NCBI RefSeq assembly: GCF_000507185.2
Contig: NZ_AYTM02000002.1
Span: 1,077,501 to 1,141,500 of the forward strand
Direction of reading: 5' to 3'
DNA length: 64,000 bases
Source: Pseudomonas syringae KCTC 12500
GTDB lineage: Bacteria > Pseudomonadota > Gammaproteobacteria > Pseudomonadales > Pseudomonadaceae
A program made the translations under genes and the position numbers. This document shows, piece by piece, positions 19,384-27,319 of the stretch (positions are counted from its first letter, which is position 1; every line of letters begins with the position of its first letter). Below the pieces are notes generated by a model. That model was not told the DNA's origin. It made no database searches and saw nothing but the letters and a program-made list of their open reading frames with translations.

Positions 19384-19398
19384 GGCCGATAATCGCAA
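19384..19398. promoter_or_regulatory. Second PcaR-like site upstream of pcaR
   Basis: GGCCGATAATCGCAA matches the PcaR site at 12 of 15 positions. Its start is 19 bases from the start of the first site, about two helical turns, and in the opposite orientation. A TTGACC hexamer begins at 19399, directly after it, and could be the -35 box of a rightward transcript. Confidence 0.5.
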
Positions 19399-19404
19399 TT
19401 GACC

Positions 19405-19521
19405 CCATGTAAATATACTTATACCTTTACCTCTGCCACGAAGTGACTTCTTGGAAATACTGGTCAGGTACCCACTGAGAAGTCCAAGGCAGCGGCCTTG
19501 CTCACCAAGCAAGGCCGTTTT
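19405..19521 (+). ncRNA. Candidate small RNA ending at a rho-independent terminator
   Basis: A textbook terminator (19493-19521) lies in a gene-free region with no coding gene upstream on this strand, since pcaR runs away from it. TTGACC at 19399 with TATA-rich sequence (ATATACTTATACC, 19413-19425) could start a transcript of about 90-110 bases. The body has no open frame with a ribosome site. No known sRNA family is recognised, and the promoter spacing (about 15 bases) is suboptimal. Confidence 0.35.
19493..19521 (+). terminator. Rho-independent terminator in the pcaR upstream region
   Basis: CGGCCTTGCT (19493-19502) pairs with AGCAAGGCCG (19508-19517) over a 5-base loop and is followed by TTTTC. 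The transcript that it ends is unknown. Confidence 0.75.
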
Positions 19522-20138
19522 CATTACTCAGGCGCATCCCTCGTGCCCGATGCTCGCGACACCCTCCTCTTCATCCCGTTCTCGGTCGGTGCCTGCCACG
19601 CGACTCCACACATCCTGCATATAAAAGACAGTGAATTTCTTCGCCAACATTTTGTCGTGGAACGTGAAAACTGTTTTATAAAACTTATGTCATATAAATG
19701 GCTCACTGAAACTTCGGAACAATCGTACAAAAAAACCAGACATGTGAACTCATTCAACCTCTGTTGTTGACGTAGCAGAAGTTCTTGGAGATAGTATCTG
19801 TCAGTTGGTTGGCAATACCCTCGCAACGATTGATCCATTGACCCGATTTCTGCCTCGACTGTCCTGTCGAAGCGTTGTCACGGTGCACCATCGCAGCGAG
19901 ACCATCAGCAAGCCTGCCAGCGCAAGCCCTGTGCTTGAAATCAAACGTGTGTCGCTACGACAGGTGTTTCTCTCTGGTGCACGTAGCCGCAGACAACAAC
20001 AGGCATGTCCAGTAACCCTTTCGCGCAATCGCCCGAACAGGCCGCTGACTGTAGTTGGTATACAGCCAGACTGGAGTGAACATACTTGCAATGTTTTGCG
20101 TCATCGCCAGAGCCCATTCGACTCGATCAGGTATTAAA
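19522..20138. other. Gene-poor stretch, nothing recognised
   Basis: About 620 bases with AT-rich sequence at 19620-19760 and more GC-rich sequence after 19800. Frames of 90-110 codons exist on both strands at 19801-20137, but they have unusual composition, lack ribosome sites and show no domain. It may be decayed sequence. Confidence 0.4.
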
Positions 20139-20336
20139 GTGACTAAAGATGAACTGCGCGCGGAACTTGAGCGCCAGGAACAACGCTACAAGGATGTCTA
20201 CGGCGGTGAAATCACCACCTACGCCGCGCAACCTGAACCGGAACGCAAGCCTTGGCGCAAAAGAGCCAGCCTGCTGGACCAGGCGTTCAAGCAAGAACTG
20301 CAAAAAATGGAAGAAGGCCTGAAAGAAGAGCCATGA
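20139..20336 (+). CDS. Small conserved-looking hydrophilic protein
   Basis: A 65-residue protein read from GTG at 20139 ([20 protein letters not shown]...), highly charged and probably helical at both ends, with a proline-rich middle ([15 protein letters not shown]). The longer in-frame version starts in sequence without coding character, so the GTG, preceded by AGG, is chosen. I believe similar short proteins occur in other pseudomonads, but function is unknown. It lies upstream of the phosphate transporter with a 206-base gap. Confidence 0.6.
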   Translation: MTKDELRAELERQEQRYKDVYGGEITTYAAQPEPERKPWRKRASLLDQAFKQELQKMEEGLKEEP

Positions 20337-20542
20337 CAGCGCAGGGCCGATGATCCCTGCCCGATACGTTTCTGACTTTCAGCCCCCGGAATTACACGCC
20401 TTACTGCCTCATTGAACATTCAACGGGGCGGCGCTCATGCGTCTTTTTTTTGGTTTGAGGCGACACCACGTGGTGACGACAAGTCGTTCGGTATTTTTTC
20501 TGTCATAATCGCGCCCCCTTCAGACCCGGTCAGAAAACCTAC

Positions 20543-22015
20543 ATGATCGATTTATTCAGCGGGCTTGATGCCTGGGTGCTTGTGAGCCTGTTGCTCGCCC
20601 TGGCTTTCGTCCTCACCTTCGAGTTCATCAACGGCTTTCATGACACCGCCAACGCGGTGGCGACAGTCATTTACACCAAAGCGATGCCGCCTCATCTGGC
20701 CGTGCTCTTTTCCGGTGTATTCAACTTTCTCGGCGTGTTGCTGGGCGGCGTGGGCGTTGCCTATGCCATCGTCCACCTGCTGCCGGTCGAACTGCTTATC
20801 AACGTCAACACCGGACATGGCCTGGCCATGGTGTTCTCGCTGCTGGCGGCGGCGATTACCTGGAACCTCGGCACCTGGTACTTCGGCATTCCGGCCTCCA
20901 GTTCGCACACGCTGATCGGCTCGATACTCGGTGTGGGTCTGGCCAATGCGCTGCTCAACGATATCCCGCTGGCCGATGGCGTGAACTGGCAGAAAGCGAT
21001 CGATATCGGCGCTTCGCTGGTGTTCTCGCCGCTGGCCGGCTTTATCGTTGCGGGCCTGGTACTGATTGCCCTGAAATGGTGGCGTCCGCTGTCGAAGATG
21101 CACAAGACCCCTGACCAGCGCCGCAAGCTGGATGACAAGAAGCACCCGCCGTTCTGGAACCGTCTGGTGCTGGTCATCTCCGCCATGGCGGTCAGCTTCG
21201 TACACGGTTCGAATGACGGCCAGAAAGGTATTGGCCTGATCATGCTGGTACTGATCGGTATCGTGCCCAGCCAGTTCGTGCTTGACCTCACCAGCACGAC
21301 CTACCAGATCGAACGCACCCGCGATGCGACCCAGCACCTGAACCAGTTCTATCAGCGCAACAGCAGCACGCTGGGCGAATACCTGGCCATGGGTAAAGCC
21401 GAAAAAGGCGACCTGCCGTCCAGCTCTGCCTGTAATCCGAAGCAGACCGAACCCACCATCGACGCGCTGCTCGACCGCCTGAAGGGCGTGTCCGACTACC
21501 ACGCGCTGGCCCCTGAAAGCCGCATCGAAGTTCGTCGCTACCTGTTGTGCCTGGACGACACCGCCCGCAAGGTCGGCAAACTTCCGGACCTGTCAGCGCG
21601 TGAAAAATCCGACCTGGAGAAACTTCGCAAGGACCTGACCACCACCACCGAGTACGCACCGTTCTGGGTGATTCTGGCGGTCGCACTGGCGCTGGGCATC
21701 GGCACCATGGTCGGCTGGAAACGTGTGGTACTGACGATCGGCGAGAAAATCGGCAAGCAGGGCATGACCTACGCACAAGGCATGTCGGCGCAGATCACCA
21801 CCGCCTGCGCGATTGGTCTGGCCAACGTGTTCAGTCTTCCAGTGTCCACCACGCACATTCTGTCGTCGGGTGTAGCCGGCACCATGGTCGCCAACAAGAG
21901 CGGTCTGCAAGGCGGAACCGTGCGCACCATCCTGCTGGCCTGGGTGCTGACCCTACCGGCAACGGTCGCCTTGTCCGCAGCGTTGTTCTGGCTGGCTTCC
22001 AAGGCCCTGGCCTGA
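20543..22015 (+). CDS. pit: Pit-family low-affinity inorganic phosphate transporter
   Basis: A 490-residue inner-membrane phosphate:H+ symporter (metal-phosphate) of the PiT family. The two inverted signature repeats are clear: FEFINGFHDTANAVATVIY near residue 27 and SFVHGSNDGQKGIGLIMLV near residue 215. GIPASSSHTLIGS and LPVSTTHILSSGVAGTM are the other conserved segments. A long hydrophilic loop (residues about 240-370) separates the halves, as in PitA/PitB of Gram-negative bacteria. Start ATG at 20543. No phoU-like DUF47 partner is adjacent. A long hairpin follows the stop. Confidence 0.94.
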   Translation: MIDLFSGLDAWVLVSLLLALAFVLTFEFINGFHDTANAVATVIYTKAMPPHLAVLFSGVFNFLGVLLGGVGVAYAIVHLLPVELLINVNTGHGLAMVFSLLAAAITWNLGTWYFGIPASSSHTLIGSILGVGLANALLNDIPLADGVNWQKAIDIGASLVFSPLAGFIVAGLVLIALKWWRPLSKMHKTPDQRRKLDDKKHPPFWNRLVLVISAMAVSFVHGSNDGQKGIGLIMLVLIGIVPSQFVLDLTSTTYQIERTRDATQHLNQFYQRNSSTLGEYLAMGKAEKGDLPSSSACNPKQTEPTIDALLDRLKGVSDYHALAPESRIEVRRYLLCLDDTARKVGKLPDLSAREKSDLEKLRKDLTTTTEYAPFWVILAVALALGIGTMVGWKRVVLTIGEKIGKQGMTYAQGMSAQITTACAIGLANVFSLPVSTTHILSSGVAGTMVANKSGLQGGTVRTILLAWVLTLPATVALSAALFWLASKALA

Positions 22016-22019
22016 TCCG

Positions 22020-22061
22020 AAACCCTTCGGGCGGTGCATGCCTTGCACCGCTCAAGGGTTT
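22020..22061. terminator. Hairpin between pit and the small convergent gene
   Basis: AAACCCTT at 22020-22027 pairs with AAGGGTTT at 22054-22061. An inner stem GGCGGTGC / TGCACCGC lies between, giving a long interrupted hairpin. It sits between two convergent genes and could terminate both. Confidence 0.65.
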
Positions 22062-22064
22062 GAC

Positions 22065-22265
22065 TCACTCATCCTCTTGTTCCCCCTCCTCCTCAAGCCC
22101 TTCACCAGGCGCTTGCGCTTGCTGCAGCTCGCGCCACAGTGCTGCGGCACCGTCGAAATCAGTGCCGTTTTCAGCAGTCAGTTCAGCAGGGTCATAGCGG
22201 CTCAGGCAGCCTTCGCCAAGCGTTGCCGGAGCGGTGGAAGTGGCTTTGTCGAGAGGATCGGTCAT
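22065..22265 (-). CDS. Small acidic hypothetical protein
   Basis: A 66-residue protein (MTDPLDKATSTAPATLGEGC...) with a very acidic C-terminal tail (GEGLEEEGEQEDE). AGGTGAC stands 5 bases before the ATG at 22263-22265. It lies just downstream of purU on the same strand with a 77-base gap, so it may be co-transcribed with it. No family recognised. Confidence 0.55.
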   Translation of the reverse strand: MTDPLDKATSTAPATLGEGCLSRYDPAELTAENGTDFDGAAALWRELQQAQAPGEGLEEEGEQEDE

Positions 22266-22342
22266 TGGCTGTCACCTTGCGCGTTGCACCCTTGCCGACA
22301 GCTGAGTCGGGAGCGCGACAGACGCGCTCCGGAAAAGATAGA

Positions 22343-23194
22343 TCAGCCGAAGACGACTGTCTTGTTGTCGTGAACCAGAACGCGGTCTTCCAGGTGAGCG
22401 CGCAGGCCGCGCGCCAGCACCATTTTTTCCACGTCGCGGCCGAAACGCACCATGTTTTCGATGCTGTCACGGTGACTGACGCGCACGACGTCCTGCTCGA
22501 TGATCGGACCGGCGTCGAGCTCTTCGGTCACATAGTGACAGGTCGCGCCGATCAGTTTGACGCCGCGCAACGAGGCCTGGTGATAAGGCTTGGCCCCGAC
22601 GAACGATGGCAGGAAGCTGTGGTGGATATTGATGACCTGATGGGCATATTCACGGCACAACTGCGGCGGCAGGATTTGCATATAACGCGCCAGAACCACG
22701 ACATCAGCCTGATGATGACCGACCAGACGCGATACCTCGGCGAATGCAGGCTCCTTGTCTTTCGGGTCCACCGGAACATGGTAGTAAGGGATGTTGTGCC
22801 ACTCGACCATGCTGCGCAGGTCCTGGTGGTTTGAAATCACACAGGCGATGTCGCAGTCGAGTTCGTCACTGTGCCAACGGTGCAGCAGGTCGGCCAGACA
22901 GTGCGATTCGCGACTTGCCATGAGCACGACGCGTTTCTTCTGCGCCGAGTCGGTAATGCGCCAGTCCATCGAAAACTCTTCGGCAATCGGCGTGAAGGCT
23001 TCACGGAAGCCGTCCAGGTCAAAAGGCAGGGTGTCGGCACGGATCTCGTGACGCATGAAAAACCAGCCGCTGAGATTGTCAGAATGATGACTCGCTTCGG
23101 TGATCCAGCCGTTATGGGACGCCAGAAAGTTACTGACTTTGGCAACGATGCCTACACGGTCCGGGCAAGCAATCACCAGACGAAAAGTGCGCAT
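22343..23194 (-). CDS. purU: Formyltetrahydrofolate deformylase
   Basis: A 283-residue cytoplasmic enzyme that hydrolyses 10-formyl-tetrahydrofolate to formate and tetrahydrofolate, balancing one-carbon pools and feeding PurT. The N-terminal ACT domain (residues 1-80, RLVIACPDRVGIVAKVSNFL) senses methionine/glycine in characterised PurU. The C-terminal formyl-transferase fold (85-283) carries VINIHHSFLPSFVGAKPYHQ, with the catalytic Asn and His, and HYVTEELDAGPII with the catalytic Asp. Length is normal. Pseudomonads carry several purU paralogues, so the copy number cannot be judged here. Confidence 0.95.
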   Translation of the reverse strand: MRTFRLVIACPDRVGIVAKVSNFLASHNGWITEASHHSDNLSGWFFMRHEIRADTLPFDLDGFREAFTPIAEEFSMDWRITDSAQKKRVVLMASRESHCLADLLHRWHSDELDCDIACVISNHQDLRSMVEWHNIPYYHVPVDPKDKEPAFAEVSRLVGHHQADVVVLARYMQILPPQLCREYAHQVINIHHSFLPSFVGAKPYHQASLRGVKLIGATCHYVTEELDAGPIIEQDVVRVSHRDSIENMVRFGRDVEKMVLARGLRAHLEDRVLVHDNKTVVFG

Positions 23195-23552
23195 TGGGGG
23201 AAACTCCAGAACTTCGCAAAGCCGCTATTCTAGCGGCTGCGCAGCAAAACTGCAGTATCTCTGTTGCCTGAATTCAGATGCCGAAAAAGCACACCGCCAA
23301 GGCCAAAGATTGCACCTTGCCAGTATGCGTTTTCCGTGTGCCCATCGCTAAACAAAACCTGTAATAAGAAGGGCTTTATAGGGGCGATCTTTTGAAGGAA
23401 GCGTGACGCGCTCCTAGTTCAGACGTCTGTAGGACGCGTGTATATTGCTAAATAATTCAAATAAAACTTTTATTTAATGTTTACTTGCTCATTTACAGTG
23501 ACTATTATTGCCGCACTGTATCCCTGCAACCCTCACAACATAAGGTCTCCTC
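23195..23552. promoter_or_regulatory. AT-rich upstream region of mvaT
   Basis: A gap of about 360 bases between divergent purU and mvaT. The half nearest mvaT (about 23435-23510) is strongly AT-rich (AATAATTCAAATAAAACTTT and TTATTTAATGTTTAC). MvaT-type proteins bind AT-rich DNA and commonly regulate their own promoters, so this is a plausible autoregulatory site. No further gene is seen. Confidence 0.5.
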
Positions 23553-23933
23553 ATGTCCCTGATCAACGAATACCGCGCTACAGAAGAAGCCATCAAAGAA
23601 CTGCAAGCCCGTTTGAAGAACCTGTCGCAGGACGACAAACTGCAAACCGAGCTGGAATTCGAAGGCAAACTGCGCACGCTGATGGGCGAATACCAAAAGT
23701 CGCTGCGTGACATCATTGCTCTGTTGGATCCGGATGCCAAGGTAAACAAGGCCCCCCGTGGCGGCGCTGTTAAACCTGCCGGCACCAAACGCGCGCGCAA
23801 GGTCAAGCAATACAAGAACCCGCACAACGGTGAAGTCATCGAAACCAAAGGTGGCAACCACAAGACGCTGAAAGAGTGGAAAGCCAAGTGGGGCAGCGAC
23901 GACGTTGAAAGCTGGGCCACTTTGCTGGGCTAA
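23553..23933 (+). CDS. mvaT: MvaT-type H-NS-like nucleoid silencer
   Basis: A 126-residue xenogeneic silencer, the pseudomonad functional equivalent of H-NS. The N-terminal coiled coil for oligomerisation spans residues 1-60 (MSLINEYRATEEAIKELQAR). A flexible linker rich in Lys/Pro/Gly follows, and the C-terminal AT-hook-like DNA-binding domain contains KQYKNPHNGEVIETKGGNHK and LKEWKAKWG. Such proteins coat AT-rich, horizontally acquired DNA, so the AT-richer toxin cargo ends in this window are plausible targets. A strong terminator follows. Confidence 0.96.
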   Translation: MSLINEYRATEEAIKELQARLKNLSQDDKLQTELEFEGKLRTLMGEYQKSLRDIIALLDPDAKVNKAPRGGAVKPAGTKRARKVKQYKNPHNGEVIETKGGNHKTLKEWKAKWGSDDVESWATLLG

Positions 23934-23964
23934 GCTTCACCAGATCGCGGTTCATTGCGATTGC

Positions 23965-23993
23965 AAAAACGCCAGCTTGCTGGCGTTTTTTAT
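23965..23993 (+). terminator. mvaT terminator
   Basis: AAAAACGCCAG (23965-23975) and CTGGCGTTTTT (23980-23990) form an 11-bp stem with a 4-base loop and T run. It can also act on the convergent sbcB transcript. Confidence 0.9.
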
Positions 23994-24005
23994 TGCCCGG
24001 TATTT

Positions 24006-25436
24006 TTATACGCCCAGACGGTTACTCAGCTTGTTGGCGTAATCCTGCCACTGCCGCAACACCTCTAACTGCTCTGGCGCGGCACTAAGGGAGCATTCTA
24101 CCCAGGCGGCCGTGAAGTCATGCAGGGTGTTGGGAGCGCCCCATTCCGGGCTGCGCAAGCGCTGCTGACAGAAATCCCGCCAGCGTGTTTGCTCTTCGCC
24201 ACTCAAGGTGTCAGGAAAGTTACGAGCGCGATACCGGAATAACAATTCAGGCAATCGGGCATCATCAAACGGCCAGGCGTCACGCGCCAGTTGTTCGGGC
24301 TCGGCCTGCCGAACTTGCTCACACAGTCGACGATCACGGTCACCTATAAAACCGTCATATAACTGCTGTTCGGGATCTTCACTTGCGACGAAGTCGTCCT
24401 TGCCGTAAACGGCCGCCAGTTTATCGTGCCAAACTTCGCGGCGTTCACTCAATTGCGCTGCGCGTGCCTGATAGCCGGCCATGTCCAGTTGCAGCCGCTG
24501 CTGATCTTCGCTGCGCAGCACCCCCAGCGGCGCGATCACCGGGCAACGGTTTATATGCAAGAGTTTGAGCGGGACGGGCAATTCGCCGTCGCCCAGCGCG
24601 TCGTGCCGCGTATATAAACGCCGCTTGAGTGTTTCAGCGCCCTCGTGCAACAACGGTGAATGATCCAGGTGCAGATCACACACGATCAGCGCGTTGCGAT
24701 TATGCGGGTGCCAGGCCAACGGCAGCACCACGCCCAGGTAATTGCGCGCCGCAGAAAAGCGTCCCGAAATATGCACCAGAGGCTGCATCAGGCGAACCTG
24801 TTCCTGGACTTTCTGTTTGCTGCGCAATGCGAACAGATAGTCGTAAAGCTTCGGCTGCTTTTCACGAATCAAACGTGCCAGCGCAATAGTTGCACGCACA
24901 TCGGATAACGCGTCGTGCGCCTGCCCGTGATCAATACCATTGGCAGCCGTCAGCCGCTCCAGTTTCAGCGTGACCCGGCCGTCCTGTTCCGGCCAGACAA
25001 TGCCATCGGGGCGCAATGCGTAGGCAGCCCGCACAACATCGATCAGATCCCAGCGACTGTTGCCCCCCTGCCATTCGCGCGCATAGGGGTCGAAGAAGTT
25101 GCGATAAAAACTGTAGCGCGTGACTTCATCATCAAAACGCAAGGTGTTGTAACCCGCGCCACAGGTTCCCGGAGCAGACAGTTCGGCATGTACGCGCGTC
25201 ATGAAATCGGCCTCGCAGAGGCCTTTTTCTGCCAGCGTGGCCGGGGTGATTCCGGTAATCATGCAGGCGGCAGGATGAGGCAGGATGTCATCGCTGAGCT
25301 GGCAGTGCAGATTGACCGGAGGCGCTATTTCATTGAGGTCGGTATCCGTGCGAATTCCGGCCATCTGCAGCGCACGGTCATTGCGCGGGTTGATACCGGT
25401 GGTTTCGTAGTCGTACCAGAAGATGCTGGAGGTCAC
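24006..25436 (-). CDS. sbcB: Exodeoxyribonuclease I
   Basis: A 476-residue 3'-5' exonuclease on single-stranded DNA, involved in recombination and mismatch repair. DEDDh active-site residues are visible: D9 and E11 in FWYDYETTG, an Asp in YNTLRFDDEVTRYSFYRN (near 102-103), and H174/D179 in HDALSDVRAT. The exonuclease domain (1-200) is followed by the SH3-like and helical exonuclease C-terminal domains (200-476; DLPELLFRYRARNFPDTL-type region here as RLPELLFRYRARNFPDTL). Length matches E. coli SbcB (475). It converges with mvaT. Confidence 0.96.
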   Translation of the reverse strand: MTSSIFWYDYETTGINPRNDRALQMAGIRTDTDLNEIAPPVNLHCQLSDDILPHPAACMITGITPATLAEKGLCEADFMTRVHAELSAPGTCGAGYNTLRFDDEVTRYSFYRNFFDPYAREWQGGNSRWDLIDVVRAAYALRPDGIVWPEQDGRVTLKLERLTAANGIDHGQAHDALSDVRATIALARLIREKQPKLYDYLFALRSKQKVQEQVRLMQPLVHISGRFSAARNYLGVVLPLAWHPHNRNALIVCDLHLDHSPLLHEGAETLKRRLYTRHDALGDGELPVPLKLLHINRCPVIAPLGVLRSEDQQRLQLDMAGYQARAAQLSERREVWHDKLAAVYGKDDFVASEDPEQQLYDGFIGDRDRRLCEQVRQAEPEQLARDAWPFDDARLPELLFRYRARNFPDTLSGEEQTRWRDFCQQRLRSPEWGAPNTLHDFTAAWVECSLSAAPEQLEVLRQWQDYANKLSNRLGV

Positions 25437-25616
25437 GGGCTGATCCTGAACAAAAGACCCGCGAAGTGTAGGGCGTGACAGGTGTCATTGGCTAATCGGG
25501 TCGTATCCGGCGCACCGGGAAATGTTTTCTTACAGCACGCGTATTGAATGGTCGGTTGCTTAGCTCCGCTGCGGTAGCTAGCATCAGTTTTGGTTTTCAG
25601 GCGCGTCCTTCCGACA

Positions 25617-26342
25617 ATGTCATCCCGTCCCGCTTCGCCAAGGAGTGCAGCGCTGCCCACGCCGTTGGACACGCGCATTGAAATCGAGACGCCAGAAGGC
25701 ATCGATATGCTTCTGCGCCCTGCCGGGCTGGTTTCCCGCGCATTGGCGTTCGGCATCGACTTCGCCATTCGCGCAGCCCTCCTCGGCGTGTTCTTCGTGC
25801 TTCTGCAGCTGTTCGACAAGCTCGGCATGGGTCTGGCCGCTCTGGTGTTTTTTCTGGTGAACTGGTGGTACATGGTGCTGTTTGAAGTACTCAACCAGGG
25901 ACGCACACCGGGCAAGCGCCTGCTCGGGCTGCGGGTGGTGCATGACGACGGCACGCCCATAGACTGGTCTTCTTCGCTGATCCGCAACCTGCTGCGCTTC
26001 GTCGACATGCTCCCGCTGGGCTACGGGCTTGGCGCGATCACTTGTCTGAACCATCCGCTATTCAAACGGCTGGGTGATCTCGCCGCCGGAACGCTGGTGA
26101 TTTACAGCGACCGGCCGGTGGCGCGCCCTACTCTGCCGCAGGCCGAACCGGTCATGGTGCCCTTTGCCCTGCGTCTGGATGAACAGCGCGCGCTGCTCGG
26201 CCTGGCGGAGCGGCAGGCTGAACTGTCCAGCGCGCGAACCCAGGAACTGGCGACCATCCTCGCCGAACCCTTGCGTATCCCCGCCGACACGGCGGTCGCT
26301 CAGGTAAACGGCATCGCCCGCAACCTGCTGGGGCCGACATGA
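25617..26342 (+). CDS. RDD-family membrane protein
   Basis: A 241-residue inner-membrane protein with an RDD domain. After IEIETPEGIDMLLRPAGLVS the helix pair LALAFGIDF... and LAALVFFLVNWWYMVLFEVL is followed by GRTPGKRLLGLRVVHDDGTP, the family signature. The soluble C-terminal part (190-241) is helical. The start at ATG 25617 is chosen over a TTG nine codons earlier. It opens a six-gene operon with 4-14 base overlaps throughout (RDD, SpoIIM, DUF4129, DUF4350, MoxR, DUF58), a pseudomonad cluster thought to act in envelope or metalloprotein quality control. The specific role of RDD proteins here is unknown. Confidence 0.85.
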   Translation: MSSRPASPRSAALPTPLDTRIEIETPEGIDMLLRPAGLVSRALAFGIDFAIRAALLGVFFVLLQLFDKLGMGLAALVFFLVNWWYMVLFEVLNQGRTPGKRLLGLRVVHDDGTPIDWSSSLIRNLLRFVDMLPLGYGLGAITCLNHPLFKRLGDLAAGTLVIYSDRPVARPTLPQAEPVMVPFALRLDEQRALLGLAERQAELSSARTQELATILAEPLRIPADTAVAQVNGIARNLLGPT

Positions 26343-27319
26343 AGCAGAGCCTGTTTGAAACCCGCCATCAGCAGGAGTGGCAACGCTTCGCGCAGCGCCT
26401 GACGGCCCTTGAACAGGGCAAGGCCGATGTCAGCGGCGGCGAGACCTTTCCCGGCGATTATCGACGCCTCTGCCACCATCTGGCGCTGGCGCAGGAGCGC
26501 GGCTACAGCAGCCACCTGGTCGACCCCTTGCATCAGTTGGCCATGCGCGGTCATCAGCAACTTTACCGCCACCGCAGCACTGCCGGGGTGCGACTGCTGA
26601 GCTTCGTTCTGAGCGGCTTTCCGCGACGCGTGCGGGCCGAATGGCGCTTTGTACTGGTTGCCAGCCTGCTGCTGTTCGGCAGCCTGATCGGCATGGCGTT
26701 GCTGGTCTATGGTTTTCCACAACTGATCTACAGCGTCGTCAGCCCCGAACAACTGGCAGACATGCAGAGTATGTATGACCCGTCGGCCAGCCGGGTCGGT
26801 CAGCCCGTCGAACGGGGTTCCGATACGGACTGGATGATGTTCGGCTACTACATCATGAACAACATCGGTATCGCCTTCCAAACCTATGCAAGCGGCTTGC
26901 TGTTCGGGCTGGGCAGTCTGTTTTTCCTGCTCTTCAACGGCTTGATGACCGGCGCAATCGCCGGGCACCTGACAAACATCGGTTACGGGCAGACCTTCTG
27001 GCCCTTCGTCATCGGTCACGGCGCCTTCGAGCTGACGGCCATCGCCCTCGCCGGGGCGGCGGGCCTCAAACTGGGATGGCCCTTGCTGGCTCCGGGAAGA
27101 CTGACGCGCAGTGCCGCACTGCGCATCGCCGCGCGGGCCAGCATGCAACTGGTCGGCGGGGTGATCCTGTTTCTGCTGATCGCAGCCTTCATCGAGGCCT
27201 ACTGGTCATCGATGACCTGGCCCGGCCCCCTTCTCAAGTACCTGACAGGTGCCGTCCTGTGGGTGCTGGTGGCCGCGTATCTGACTCTGGCAGGACGTAC
27301 ACCTCATGCGCCTGACTGA
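26339..27319 (+). CDS. Stage II sporulation protein M family membrane protein
   Basis: A 326-residue polytopic membrane protein of the SpoIIM family. The N-terminal 90 residues are soluble and helical (HQQEWQRFAQRLTALEQG). About five to six transmembrane segments follow, with the family-typical YYIMNNIGIAFQTYASGLLF, FNGLMTGAIAGHL and PFVIGHGAFELTAIALAGAAG. It overlaps the RDD gene by ATGA and the DUF4129 gene by 14 bases. In non-sporulating bacteria these proteins accompany MoxR/DUF58 operons; the biochemical role is not known. Confidence 0.88.
   Translation: MKQSLFETRHQQEWQRFAQRLTALEQGKADVSGGETFPGDYRRLCHHLALAQERGYSSHLVDPLHQLAMRGHQQLYRHRSTAGVRLLSFVLSGFPRRVRAEWRFVLVASLLLFGSLIGMALLVYGFPQLIYSVVSPEQLADMQSMYDPSASRVGQPVERGSDTDWMMFGYYIMNNIGIAFQTYASGLLFGLGSLFFLLFNGLMTGAIAGHLTNIGYGQTFWPFVIGHGAFELTAIALAGAAGLKLGWPLLAPGRLTRSAALRIAARASMQLVGGVILFLLIAAFIEAYWSSMTWPGPLLKYLTGAVLWVLVAAYLTLAGRTPHAPD

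Noticed and set aside
19801..20137. Overlapping forward and reverse frames of 96-110 codons before the small protein gene
   Set aside because: Both have Arg/Ser/Cys-rich composition, lack ribosome sites and resemble no family; they cannot be told from chance.
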